From the NCBI RefSeq assembly GCF_001883705.2, contig NZ_MDEQ02000009.1, forward strand, positions 62,001 to 126,000: DNA of 64,000 nucleotides, read 5' to 3'. Source of the DNA: Burkholderia catarinensis. GTDB taxonomy: Bacteria; Pseudomonadota; Gammaproteobacteria; Burkholderiales; Burkholderiaceae. This document shows, in pieces, positions 34,417-43,199 of the stretch (positions are counted from its first letter, which is position 1; every line of letters starts with the position of its first letter). Under the pieces are notes generated by a model. The model saw only the letters and a list, made by a program, of their open reading frames with translations, was not told where the DNA came from and made no database searches. The translations under genes and the position numbers were made by a program.

Positions 34417-34905
34417 GTGTTCGCGGCGGCGCGGGCGCCGGGCGGCGACACCGTGCGGGCGCCGCGGCCGGCATGCCGGTGCGTTACGGTTCGCGGGGGG
34501 CGTCAGGCGTCGGCGTGATCAATCGGTTGATGTGGGTGCCTGTTTGCCGTGCCCGCCCGCCAATGCTCCCGGGCTTCCCGGCACGGCGAGGGTAAAGCCC
34601 TGGCCGAGGCGTTGCGAGACTTGCGAGGTGAACTCGACGGGTTTCGTGGCGCCCGGGACCGCAAACCGCACGATGTCACCGAGGGAGTGAATGAACTTGT
34701 CATGCGCGAACAAACCGCATGGGTGAAACAGGCCCGTCGGCCCGTCTATCCCCATCAAACACGCGAGACCGTCGGTTTATTCCCGGCACCGCAGTGACGC
34801 CGATAAACCGATGCGCAATGGAATGACGTGAACGCGTTGCGTGTTCTCGGGAGGTGGCACGTCATCGGATCTGCCTGCCGATCCGAAACCCAACCTCTTC
34901 CAGGA
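34417..34905. other. intergenic region with a possible small minus-strand ORF
   Basis: The 489 bases between the anti-sigma gene and the MFS gene contain one open frame with coding-like third positions: minus strand 34758 to 34519, beginning MMGIDGPTGLFHPCGLFAHD and ending HGKQAPTSTD (79 codons). I do not recognise it, and no ribosome binding site stands out. ATCAA-TCGG-TTGAT at 34518-34531 is a palindrome at the end of that frame. The rest shows nothing. Confidence 0.3.
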
Positions 34906-36198
34906 ATGAATTCATTGAACGCGTCTCAGATTCCGCTTGCGCCGCACCGTCCGCTGTCGGCCGGCGATCACCGAACGCTGGTGCTCGCCGCGCTGGGTGG
35001 CGCACTAGAGTTTTACGACTTCGTGATTTACGTGTTTTTCGCGACGGTCATCGGTCAACTGTTCTTCCCGCAGTCGGTCCCCGACTGGCTGCGCCAGGTG
35101 CAGACGTTCGGGGTTTTTGCGGCAGGCTATCTTGCGCGACCCCTCGGCGGCGTGATCATGGCGCATTTCGGCGATCTCGTCGGCCGCAAGCGCATGTTCA
35201 CGATGAGCGTGATGCTGATGGCCTTGCCCACGCTGATGATGGGGCTGTTGCCGACCTACGCGTCGCTTGGCGTTACCGCCCCCGTGCTGCTTCTGCTGTG
35301 TCGCGTGCTGCAAGGCGCGGCCGTGGGCGGCGAGGTGCCCGGCGCCTGGGTGTTCGTGTCCGAGCATGTGCCGCCGCGTCATGTCGGCTACGCCTGCGGT
35401 CTGCTGACGGGCGGCCTCACCCTTGGCATCCTGCTCGGCTCGCTGATCGCGGCAGGGATCAACCAACACTACTCGCATGCTGCAATCAGCGCTTATGCGT
35501 GGCGGATTCCTTTCGTGGTCGGCGGCCTGTTCGGAATCCTGTCCGCATTTCTGCGACGCTGGCTCAATGAAACGCCCGTGTTCGTCGAAATGAAGCGCAG
35601 CCGGGCGCTGACCCGCGAAGTGCCGTTGAAGGCGGTGCTGCGCGATCACGGCAGGGCAGTGCTCGTTTCCATGATGCTCACGTGGACGCTGACTGCCGCG
35701 ATCGTCGTCGTGATCCTGATGACGCCGACGCTCGTCGCAAAGCGTTTTCATATCGAGCCGGCGCTCGCGCTGCAGGCCAATTCGGCTGCGACGCTCTGCC
35801 TGACCGTTGGATGTATCGTCGCCGGTTCGGTGGCCGGACGCATCGGCACCGCCCGCACGATCTTCGGTGGCTGCCTGTTGCTCGGCGCATCGTATTTTTT
35901 CATGCTCAGGCAGCTTTCCGTCGATCCGTCGTCGCTGCTGCCGCTCTACGCGATATCCGGTTTCTTCGTCGGGGCGGTGGCGGCAATCCCGGTCGCCATG
36001 GTCAAGGCATTTCCGCCGATCGTGCGTTTTTCGGGAATCTCGTTCTCGTATAACGTTGCGTATGCACTGTTCGGCGGCCTGACGCCGGTGTTCGTCTCCG
36101 TGATGCTGAAATCGAACCCGCAAGCGGCAGAGATTTATGTGGGCGCGCTGTGCATCGTCGGCGCAGTGGCAGGTTTCGCGTTGCGCCCCGCGCGCTAA
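34906..36198 (+). CDS. MFS transporter, metabolite:H+ symporter (MHS) type
   Basis: Twelve-helix transporter of 430 residues. The opening LAALGGALEFYDFVIYVFFATVIG and the motif HFGDLVGRKRMFTMSVMLMA are typical of the MHS group (ProP, ShiA, citrate and alpha-ketoglutarate symporters). CRVLQGAAVGGEVPGAWVFVSEHVP is the conserved region after helix 4, given here to mark residues 140-164. ATG at 34906 is preferred by family alignment; GTG 34828 is in frame. The gene ends directly against the remnant of an aldose epimerase gene, so the 3' junction is a recombination point. Confidence 0.84.
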   Translation: MNSLNASQIPLAPHRPLSAGDHRTLVLAALGGALEFYDFVIYVFFATVIGQLFFPQSVPDWLRQVQTFGVFAAGYLARPLGGVIMAHFGDLVGRKRMFTMSVMLMALPTLMMGLLPTYASLGVTAPVLLLLCRVLQGAAVGGEVPGAWVFVSEHVPPRHVGYACGLLTGGLTLGILLGSLIAAGINQHYSHAAISAYAWRIPFVVGGLFGILSAFLRRWLNETPVFVEMKRSRALTREVPLKAVLRDHGRAVLVSMMLTWTLTAAIVVVILMTPTLVAKRFHIEPALALQANSAATLCLTVGCIVAGSVAGRIGTARTIFGGCLLLGASYFFMLRQLSVDPSSLLPLYAISGFFVGAVAAIPVAMVKAFPPIVRFSGISFSYNVAYALFGGLTPVFVSVMLKSNPQAAEIYVGALCIVGAVAGFALRPAR

Positions 36199-36199
36199 T

Positions 36200-36451
36200 G
36201 CGTACGATCCGGCGTCGGGGCGGTTTCTCGAGGTGTACACGACGCAGCCGGGGCTGCCGTTCCATACGTTCAACAGGTTGAACGGCAGCGTCGCGGGCAA
36301 GGGCGCGACGGTTTACCGGCAGACCGACGCGTTCGCGCTGGAAGCCGGGCACTTTCCCGATTCGCCGAACCATCCGTCGTTCCCGAACACCGTGCTCAGG
36401 CCAGGGGAGACGTTGCACGAGGTGGCGGTGTGGAAGGTGGGGGCGCGGTGA
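36200..36451 (+). pseudogene. C-terminal remnant of galactose mutarotase / aldose 1-epimerase
   Basis: Directly after the MFS stop the frame AYDPASGRFLEVYTTQPGLP continues to LEAGHFPDSPNHPSFPNTVL and RPGETLHEVAVWKV. This is the C-terminal third of the GalM fold, including the conserved HFPDSPNHPSFP. About 84 residues remain of a normal length near 350; the catalytic His and Glu lie in or near the missing part. There is no start codon with ribosome binding site. It is a relic left by a deletion or insertion that brought in the MFS gene. Confidence 0.75.
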
Positions 36452-36481
36452 CGGCGTGCAGGCGGAGCGGGACGCGGTACG

Positions 36482-37453
36482 TCAATGCGACGACACATAA
36501 ACCGCATCCTCGAACGCCGCCGGAATCGCGAAACTCTCGCGCATGCGCTTCGTCTCCTGCGCGGGCGTCCGCCCGAACAGCCGCTTGAATTCCCGGCTGA
36601 ACTGCGACGGGCTCGTATAACCGACCGCATAGCCGGCCGCCTCCGCCGTCAGGTCCTGGCGCACCATCAACAGCCGCGCCTGATGCAGGCGCGTCGACTT
36701 CAGGTACTGCATCGGCGACACCTGCGTGATCGCCTTGAAGTGGCTGTGAAAGCTCGGCACGCTCATGCCGGCTTCGCCGGCCAGTTGCGGCACGTCGAGC
36801 GGCTGCGCGTAATCGGCATGGATCACGCGCAGCGACCGGCCGATCCGGCCGAACTGCCCGCGCATCGCCAGCGCGCTGCGCATCGCGCTGCCTTGCGCGC
36901 CGGTCAGCACGCGGAAATACAGCTCGCGAAGCAGCGCCGGGCCGAGCACCGCGGCGTCGAGCGGCCGCTGCAGCGCGTCGACGAAACGCAGGACCGACGC
37001 GTGCATCGTCTCATCCATCGGCGTCGACATCATGCTCCTGGGCGCCTGCACGTGTTCCGTCATGCCTTCGCGGTCGATCTGCGCCGCGAGTTCGGCGGCC
37101 ATCGTGAAATCGAGGTGCAGGTATAGCGCGAGCAGCGGGCGCTCGGGTGTCGCGTCGGTTTCCATGCTGAACGGCACGGGTACGGACACGGCGAGGTAGT
37201 GATGCTCGTCGTACAGATAGCGCTCGCCGCCGAAGTAGCCGCGCTTGCATCCCTGGCACACGATCACGATGCCCGGGTCGTACAGCACCGGCGTGCGCGA
37301 CAGCGCGCGGTTCGAACGCAGGATGCGCACGCTCGGCAGTGCCGTGAGGTTGTAGCCTTCGTCGGGCGCCAGCGCGCGCAGCAGCGAGATCAGGCGCTTC
37401 CGGTCGCGCGGGGACAGCGACGGAGATCGGGCGGAGGTGGGCGCGGCGCTCAT
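36482..37453 (-). CDS. AraC family transcriptional regulator
   Basis: Regulator of 323 residues: an N-terminal AraC-type cupin sensor domain (about 35-190, with DPGIVIVCQGCKRGYFGGER) and two C-terminal helix-turn-helix motifs (about 215-310, GEAGMSVPSFHSHFKAITQV and AVGYTSPSQFSREFKRLFGR). It is divergent from the SDR gene at 37548 with 94 bases between, the usual layout for a regulator and its target; AraC_N/SDR pairs of this kind are common in Burkholderia. The effector is unknown. ATG 37453 is chosen over the TTG four codons earlier. Confidence 0.88.
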   Translation of the reverse strand: MSAAPTSARSPSLSPRDRKRLISLLRALAPDEGYNLTALPSVRILRSNRALSRTPVLYDPGIVIVCQGCKRGYFGGERYLYDEHHYLAVSVPVPFSMETDATPERPLLALYLHLDFTMAAELAAQIDREGMTEHVQAPRSMMSTPMDETMHASVLRFVDALQRPLDAAVLGPALLRELYFRVLTGAQGSAMRSALAMRGQFGRIGRSLRVIHADYAQPLDVPQLAGEAGMSVPSFHSHFKAITQVSPMQYLKSTRLHQARLLMVRQDLTAEAAGYAVGYTSPSQFSREFKRLFGRTPAQETKRMRESFAIPAAFEDAVYVSSH

Positions 37454-37547
37454 AGTTTTGTGCAAGAAAATCAGCGGAATCTGGCTTATTCGACGGTGTT
37501 CGCCAGACTAGTATGCACGCTTCAATCGACATTCGGGAGAAGCTCAA

Positions 37548-38378
37548 ATGGCATCCGGCAACCTCATGCTCATCACCGGCGTCAGCAGCGGCTTCGGCCG
37601 CGCGCTCGCGCAAGAAGCGCTCGCGGCAGGTCACACGGTGGTCGGCACCGTACGAAGCGCGCAGGCGGCGCGGGATTTCGAAGCGTTGTCCGCGCAGGCT
37701 TTTGCGCGCGTGCTCGACGTGACCGACTTCGACTGTATCGACAGCGTCGTCGCGGACATCGATGCGAACGTCGGGCCGGTCGACGTGCTGGTGAACAACG
37801 CCGGCTACGGACACGAAGGGATCATGGAAGAAGCGCCGCTCGCGGAGATGCGCCGGCAGTTCGACGTGAACGTATTCGGCGCGGTCGCGATGATGAAGGC
37901 CGTCGTGCCGTTCATGCGCGAGCGCCGGCGCGGCCGCATCCTGAACATCACGTCGATGGGCGGTCACATCACGATGCCGGGAATCGCTTACTACTGCGGC
38001 AGCAAATTCGCGCTGGAAGGCATTTCCGAAACCCTCGGCAAGGAGCTCGAACCGTTCGGCATCGCCGTGACGGCCGTGGCGCCGGGTTCGTTCCGCACCG
38101 ACTGGGCGGGCCGCTCGATGGCGCGCACGCCGCGCTCGATCGCCGACTACGACGCGATCTTCGACCCGATCCGCAAGGCGCGCGAGGAGAAGAGCGGCAA
38201 GCAGTTGGGAGACCCGGCGAAAGCCGCGCGCGCGATGCTCGCGGCGATCGCGGCGGAACGGCCGCCCGCGCACCTGTTGCTCGGCAGCGATGCGTTGCGG
38301 CTCGTGCGGAACAAATTGTCGGCGCTGGAAGCGGAAATCCGGGCGTGGGAGGCCGTGACGGTCTCGACGGACGGCTGA
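37548..38378 (+). CDS. short-chain dehydrogenase/reductase (target of divergent AraC regulator)
   Basis: SDR of 276 residues with LITGVSSGFGRALAQEA, VDVLVNNAGYGHEG, NITSMGGHITMPGIAYYCGS (catalytic Ser and Tyr) and K in SKFAL. GGGAG lies before ATG 37548. It is similar in layout to the SDR at 26216, including the C-terminal LLLGSDALRLV. The divergent AraC gene probably activates it. The substrate is not evident. Confidence 0.88.
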   Translation: MASGNLMLITGVSSGFGRALAQEALAAGHTVVGTVRSAQAARDFEALSAQAFARVLDVTDFDCIDSVVADIDANVGPVDVLVNNAGYGHEGIMEEAPLAEMRRQFDVNVFGAVAMMKAVVPFMRERRRGRILNITSMGGHITMPGIAYYCGSKFALEGISETLGKELEPFGIAVTAVAPGSFRTDWAGRSMARTPRSIADYDAIFDPIRKAREEKSGKQLGDPAKAARAMLAAIAAERPPAHLLLGSDALRLVRNKLSALEAEIRAWEAVTVSTDG

Positions 38379-38535
38379 CGCCGGCGCGCCGCCTCGTTCG
38401 TCTCACGGGCGTTTATTTCCTGCTGGTGGATGGTCGGCAATCGCGGCGTGCCATGGCATTGCGGTTTCACAATAATGTCCGATAATGGCTGCCGGCCAGT
38501 ACGCCACGTTCATCCACTCACAGGAGTCCATCGCG

Positions 38536-39372
38536 ATGCCAACCGTCACAACGAAGGATCACGTCGAGATTTTCTACAAGGACTGGGGCCCGAAGGACGC
38601 ACAGCCCGTCGTCTTCCATCATGGCTGGCCGTTGTCGTCCGACGACTGGGATGCGCAGATGCTCTTCTTCGTTCAGAAGGGCTATCGCGTGGTGGCGCAC
38701 GACCGGCGCGGCCACGGCCGGTCGGCGCAGGTGTCCGACGGCCATGACATGGACCATTACGCGGCGGACGCATTCGCGGTCGTCGAAGCCCTCGACCTGC
38801 GCAACGCGGTGCATATCGGTCATTCGACCGGCGGCGGCGAAGTGGCCCGCTACGTCGCGAAGCACGGCCAGCCGGCCGGCCGCGTCGCGAAGGCAGTGCT
38901 GGTCAGCGCGGTGCCGCCGCTGATGCTGAAAACCGAATCGAACCCCGAAGGCTTGCCGCTCGAGGTGTTCGACGGCTTCCGGAAAGCGCTCGCCGACAAT
39001 CGCGCGCAGTTCTTCCTCGATGTGGCGAGCGGCCCGTTCTACGGGTTCAACCGTGAAGGTGCAACCGTGCATCAGGGTGTCATCCGGAACTGGTGGCGGC
39101 AGGGGATGGAAGGCGGCGCGAAGGCGCACTACGAAGGCATCAAGGCGTTTTCGGAAACGGACCAGACCGAGGACCTGAAGGCGATCACCGTCCCGACGCT
39201 CGTGCTGCATGGCGAAGACGACCAGATCGTGCCGATCGCGGATGCCGCGCTGAAGTCGATCAAGCTGCTGAAGAACGGGTCGCTCAAAACCTATCCGGGC
39301 TATTCGCACGGGATGCTGACGGTCAATGCGGAGGTCCTGAACGCCGACCTGCTGGCATTCGTGCAGGCTTGA
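38536..39372 (+). CDS. alpha/beta hydrolase, non-heme chloroperoxidase type
   Basis: Hydrolase of 278 residues, the length of cofactor-free haloperoxidases and related esterases. It opens TKDHVEIFYKDWGPKDAQPV, has the nucleophile elbow HIGHSTGGGEVARY (Ser about 98), the acid in LVLHGEDDQIVP and the His in YPGYSHGML. The family hydrolyses esters and, with peroxide and acetate, makes peracids that halogenate. ATG 38536 is behind CAGGAG; an earlier ATG in frame lacks a ribosome binding site. No signal peptide. Confidence 0.86.
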   Translation: MPTVTTKDHVEIFYKDWGPKDAQPVVFHHGWPLSSDDWDAQMLFFVQKGYRVVAHDRRGHGRSAQVSDGHDMDHYAADAFAVVEALDLRNAVHIGHSTGGGEVARYVAKHGQPAGRVAKAVLVSAVPPLMLKTESNPEGLPLEVFDGFRKALADNRAQFFLDVASGPFYGFNREGATVHQGVIRNWWRQGMEGGAKAHYEGIKAFSETDQTEDLKAITVPTLVLHGEDDQIVPIADAALKSIKLLKNGSLKTYPGYSHGMLTVNAEVLNADLLAFVQA

Positions 39373-39386
39373 CGGTGTCGGCGCAT

Positions 39387-39516
39387 GCCCGCTTCGGCGG
39401 GCGGCGCGGTGATTGACGGCAGGCGATCCGGCGGCACCGTTCGAAGCGGCTGCCGGATCGCCGGCCGCACGTTTCAGCCCATACCGCTTGACGCGGACGC
39501 CCGGATACGCCGGGCG
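39387..39516. repeat. three consecutive hairpins between hydrolase and GGCT genes
   Basis: Hairpin 1: GCCCGC-TTCG-GCGGGC (39387-39402). Hairpin 2: GGCGATCCGGC (39422-39432) pairs perfectly with GCCGGATCGCC (39452-39462). Hairpin 3: CGCCCGG-ATACG-CCGGGCG (39498-39516). All lie in the 174-base gap, the last 30 bases before the GGCT start. The first could end the hydrolase message; the others could fold the leader of the next gene. No T-run follows any of them. Confidence 0.5.
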
Positions 39517-39546
39517 CGGCATCCGGCTTCCTTATCGAACCCAATC

Positions 39547-39921
39547 ATGTCCAGCACCGCCCCGACTTTCTCCGAGCACCTTTTTTCATATGGCACGCTG
39601 CAACTCGAACAGGTGCAGCTCGCCACCTTCGGCCGCAGGCTCGATGGTCAGGCGGACGCGATGCCTGGCTACGCGATGACGATGCTGAAGATCGACGACC
39701 CGGAGGTGGTCGCGACGAGCGGGAAGACCCATCATCCGGTGGTGGCCTATACCGGCCAACCGGGCGACCGCGTAACGGGCACCGTGTTCGCGATCACGCC
39801 AGAAGAACTGCAGCACGCGGACGACTACGAAGTCGACTCATATCGCCGCGATCGCGTCGTGCTCGAATCGGGTGTCGCCGCGTGGGTGTACGTGGACGCG
39901 AGTTCGCCGCGCGCGGACTGA
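39547..39921 (+). CDS. gamma-glutamylcyclotransferase-like (AIG2/GGCT fold) protein
   Basis: Small enzyme-like protein of 124 residues. FSYGTLQLEQVQ is the glycine-rich substrate loop of the GGCT fold; the conserved acidic residue appears in ADDYEVDSYRRDRV, followed by the closing strand AAWVYVDAS. Members cleave gamma-glutamyl amino acids or related amides. It is preceded by three hairpins and ends 43 bases before the convergent DUF3142 gene. No clear ribosome binding site. Confidence 0.8.
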   Translation: MSSTAPTFSEHLFSYGTLQLEQVQLATFGRRLDGQADAMPGYAMTMLKIDDPEVVATSGKTHHPVVAYTGQPGDRVTGTVFAITPEELQHADDYEVDSYRRDRVVLESGVAAWVYVDASSPRAD

Positions 39922-39964
39922 ATCCGGTGCGCGGGAAGGGGCGCCGTCGCGGTATTTCGACCGG

Positions 39965-40672
39965 CTAGTCGTTGCGCAGGAACACGACGTAGCCGCGGAA
40001 CCACGGATTCGATGCGAGGTAGGGCGGCGCGTCCCACTCGCCGCCCTGGATCACGCCGATGCGAAACGGCAGCTGCAGCCGCGCGACGCGCGGCAGGTAG
40101 GCCGCGTAATCGGGGATCGTGCTGCGGCCCTGGTAGGTCTGCACGACCACTTCGTCGACGATCCCCCTGAGCTGGTTGACCTGGTCGGTATCGATGCGGC
40201 TGCTCCAGTCGAGCAGCCCCGTGATGCTCAGCCGGCAATCGGCGGGCAAGGTCTCGCGCAGCGTCCGCAGGAATTCGAGGTAATCCTGCAAATGGCGCGT
40301 GCGTGCATCGAAGTCGATCTGGATGCCCGTGATCGTGCGGCCCGACGCGCGCCAGCGCTCGAGCTGCGCCAGCATGATCTGCGTGACGCGCGGCGTCCAG
40401 CGCAGCGTATGCGCCCGATAGACGAGCCACACGCGCGCATTCGGCGCGGGCGGGAGTGCCACGCCCTGTGCGATGACGCGTACCTGCGACTCGTCCCGCG
40501 GCGATGCTTCGATCTGTCCTTGCAGTACATAGACGGCGCGCGCGCCGCGTACGACCGCCTGCGGCTTCACGCCCGCCCAGAGCCAGAACGCGTCGTACTG
40601 CGCGGCGTCGACGGTGCCGGCCAGCGCGACGCGTCCGGCCAGCAGCAGCGCGATGCACGCGATGCGCTTCAC
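39965..40672 (-). CDS. exported DUF3142 protein
   Basis: Protein of 235 residues with a signal peptide ending ALAG and a DUF3142-type body: AAQYDAFWLWAGVKPQAVVR near the start, then GIQIDFDARTRHLQDYLEFL and a TIM-barrel-like string of strands including RLSITGLLDWS and EVVVQTYQGRS. The acidic residues in QIDFD resemble glycoside-hydrolase-like active sites, but no activity is established. It follows the 722-residue protein gene by seven bases on the same strand, so the two form an operon. Confidence 0.72.
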   Translation of the reverse strand: MKRIACIALLLAGRVALAGTVDAAQYDAFWLWAGVKPQAVVRGARAVYVLQGQIEASPRDESQVRVIAQGVALPPAPNARVWLVYRAHTLRWTPRVTQIMLAQLERWRASGRTITGIQIDFDARTRHLQDYLEFLRTLRETLPADCRLSITGLLDWSSRIDTDQVNQLRGIVDEVVVQTYQGRSTIPDYAAYLPRVARLQLPFRIGVIQGGEWDAPPYLASNPWFRGYVVFLRND

Positions 40673-40679
40673 GCGGTGC

Positions 40680-42848
40680 TTACCAGTAGTAGCGCAGCTT
40701 CTGCGCCCACGGGCTGCCCGGATAGCTGGCCTTCAGCGTATCGAACCAGCGCTTGCGCGCGTTCTTCGGCACGTCCTTGCCGCCGCATTCGTTGTAGCCG
40801 CCCGGCGCATAGCACTTGATCGCACGGTAGTACGCGTATGCGCGGTCGTTCGGGTTCGCCTGCGCATCGGCCATCACGGTCACGTAGCTCGACATCCGCT
40901 CGTACGGCTTGCCCGCGAACTGCGACGGCGCGTTGCCGAGGGTCGGCGGCACGCGCGTGGCGGAGGCCGCCGATGCGTTGCGCACCCACGGCGCCGGATC
41001 GCCTTCGAGGCTGACCACGGGCGGATTGAGGCGCACGAAATCGGCGAGGCAGTTCAATCCTTTCGCATCGCCGGGATTCATTTGGAGTGTCGCCGCGATG
41101 TCGCGCGCGGACGGGCACGTATAGCCGTCGTCTTTCCTGGTGCCGGACGCGATGAACGGCTTCAGCGGATCGGCGGGCGTGCCGGACGCGAGCGCGGTAT
41201 CGGCGATGAAATCCGCGTAGTGCGAGCGCGTGAGTTCCTTGTACAGCAGCGTGTACAGCGCGGTGTCGCGCAGCGCGCCGCCGGCCGCCTGGTTCTGCGC
41301 CTGCGCGCGCAGCAGGTCCGCATTGGCCGCGCGTCGCAGCAGGACCGCGCGGATCGCGGCGTTCTGCACGAGCGAATCGTCGGCGAACGCGTCGTTGACG
41401 AGCCCGGCCTGCTCCAGGTTGATCGCGAGCGCGAGTTCCAGCGCCTCGCGCTGGAAGCGGAATTTCGCGAGCGGGATCAGGTCGCGCCACAGCTGGCGGG
41501 CCTTGTCGCTCTGGCCGCTATCCTCCAGCGCGAACCCGCGCAGCGCCTGCTGGCTCAGGCCGAAGTAGTCGAGCGGCACGGCGGGCGTCGGCGGCAGCAA
41601 GTCGAGCGCGGCATCCGGCTTGTGCCCGATCTGGACATACCAGGTCGCGAGCAGGTAGTCGTAGAGCGCGGGCGCGTTCGCGAAGCGCGGCTTCTGCGCC
41701 TGCAGATCGTCCAGCGTCAGCGGCTTGCTGCGGCTCGAATCGCTGCTGTCCGACGTACGCATGCGCATCAGGTCGACGGTCGCGAGCACGGTCGGCGACT
41801 GGATCTGGCTCGCGTCGAATTTCGACCCGAACAGCAGCTTGCTGTCGAGCTCGTTCGCCAGTTGCATCAGCGGCACGTTCGACGTCGCCGGCGACCAGCG
41901 CGCGAGCGCGTGGCCGTAGAGGTCGGCCTGCTGCGTGACGTTCCCGCCGAGCCATGCGACGCGCCGCAGCAGCCCCGTCGCGGAGACCGCATAGCGCCCC
42001 TGCGGATACACCTTCAGGTAGGTCCGAAACACGGTGTTCGCCGCGTCGAGCGACACCTTCGTCACGCGCGCGCGCGATGGCGCGGGGTTGTCGTTGTCGA
42101 ACACATTGGCCTGCGCGGCGTTCAACTGCGCGCGCCCGGCCATGTAGAGCCCGGTTTCCTTCAGCCACGGGTTCGCGCTGTGCGATGCGTTCGCGAAGGC
42201 CCGGGTCGCGCCGAGGAAGTCGGCGCGGTAGAACGCGTTCGTGCCGTCGAGGTAGGCGGCGAACTGCTGGCCGACCGGCGATTTGACCGGCGGCTTCGTC
42301 CATGCGGCGCTCGCGCCGCCCGCGGCGCAGGTCTTCTGGGCGATGTCGGCGCGCGCCGCGCGCAGGCGCGTGGCTTCGTCGGCGGGGATCCCGCTCGTGC
42401 CATTCAGTGCGTCGTTGAACGCGTCCGAGCCCGAGTTCATGCTGCGGCAAATGCTGCCTTCGCCGTCGGCGTACCGGTTCGACGGCGCATCGGCATCCGC
42501 CGCGCCGCTGCCCTTGTCGGGCTCCTTCTGGCCGATAGAGATCCATCCGGAAAAGTCCATCGGGAACGGCACGATGATCTGGTTGATCCGGTCTTTCGCC
42601 GGGATCGTCTTCGGGTCCGGAAACACCTGCGCGACCTTGGCGCTGTCGACCATCAGCAGCATCGCGTTGATGCGCGTGTCGTTGGCGGGGCTCAGCATCG
42701 GCAGGTTGGCGCACGAGTAGCCGGTTTGCCGGAGCGTGGTCGGCGCATAGCAGCCGTCGTCCCCGCTGGCATGGGCGGCCGGAATCCAGAGCAGGCTGGC
42801 CGCCAGCGCGGCGAACAGGTTTCGGTGCAGCGACGGGTTTCTTGGCAT
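40680..42848 (-). CDS. large exported protein of unknown function, partner of DUF3142 protein
   Basis: Protein of 722 residues with a signal peptide (NLFAALAASLLWIPAAHA). The mature part is rich in Ala, Asp and Leu with helix-turn-helix-like repeats, for example ANPWLKETGLYMAGRAQLNA and the DRAYAYYRAIKCYAPGGYNE region near the end, suggesting a TPR/solenoid-like scaffold. Several Cys are present (DGCYAPTTLRQTGYSCANLP near the mature N-terminus), fitting a periplasmic location. I do not recognise a named family. Start 42848 is chosen at the signal peptide; the open frame continues upstream without one. Confidence 0.65.
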   Translation of the reverse strand: MPRNPSLHRNLFAALAASLLWIPAAHASGDDGCYAPTTLRQTGYSCANLPMLSPANDTRINAMLLMVDSAKVAQVFPDPKTIPAKDRINQIIVPFPMDFSGWISIGQKEPDKGSGAADADAPSNRYADGEGSICRSMNSGSDAFNDALNGTSGIPADEATRLRAARADIAQKTCAAGGASAAWTKPPVKSPVGQQFAAYLDGTNAFYRADFLGATRAFANASHSANPWLKETGLYMAGRAQLNAAQANVFDNDNPAPSRARVTKVSLDAANTVFRTYLKVYPQGRYAVSATGLLRRVAWLGGNVTQQADLYGHALARWSPATSNVPLMQLANELDSKLLFGSKFDASQIQSPTVLATVDLMRMRTSDSSDSSRSKPLTLDDLQAQKPRFANAPALYDYLLATWYVQIGHKPDAALDLLPPTPAVPLDYFGLSQQALRGFALEDSGQSDKARQLWRDLIPLAKFRFQREALELALAINLEQAGLVNDAFADDSLVQNAAIRAVLLRRAANADLLRAQAQNQAAGGALRDTALYTLLYKELTRSHYADFIADTALASGTPADPLKPFIASGTRKDDGYTCPSARDIAATLQMNPGDAKGLNCLADFVRLNPPVVSLEGDPAPWVRNASAASATRVPPTLGNAPSQFAGKPYERMSSYVTVMADAQANPNDRAYAYYRAIKCYAPGGYNECGGKDVPKNARKRWFDTLKASYPGSPWAQKLRYYW

Positions 42849-43199
42849 TTTTCTTGTGCTGGGTATGGGGCCGCGACGGCCGGTTCTCTCAGGGGGGGCG
42901 TCTTGCCCCGGCGCGTATCGTACCTCACGGGCCGCTTCGGCAGCCCGCATGCGCAGGCCGGCAAGTCGCGCCGATTGCCGGCCCCGGCTGAATGGAAGTC
43001 CACTCAGTGCAAGGCGGAGTTCGGCCATACGCCGAAGGAAACGCTCGAGTGTGCGGCCGCACCGGTTCTGCTGCCTTGCGATCCGGCCGCGGATCGATGG
43101 GCCGACGGCGGCCGGCTGGCGGGGTGGACGTTGCCGTTCGGCGTGCTGAACAACTGAGCAGGCCCCGTGTCGCCGTTTAGCGGCGGCCCGGCTCGGGCA
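42849..43199. other. intergenic region with a coding-like orphan fragment
   Basis: Between two minus-strand genes. On the plus strand about 42990-43157 reads EWKSTQCKAEFGHTPKETLE to WTLPFGVLNN and a stop, with the strong third-position GC bias of real genes here, yet no start or ribosome binding site. It may be the 3' stub of a lost gene; I do not recognise it. The promoter of the 722-residue protein gene should also lie here. Confidence 0.3.

Noticed and set aside
34518-34531. ATCAA-TCGG-TTGAT as an FNR box
   Set aside because: The half-sites point outward compared with TTGAT-N4-ATCAA, so it does not match the FNR/ANR pattern, and no promoter is positioned for it.
40614-43157. 847-codon plus-strand open frame
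   Set aside because: It is antisense to the 722-residue exported protein, which has a signal peptide and normal composition; the plus frame is Arg-, His- and Val-rich, a shadow of high-GC DNA. Only its last about 55 codons, outside the real gene, look coding-like.
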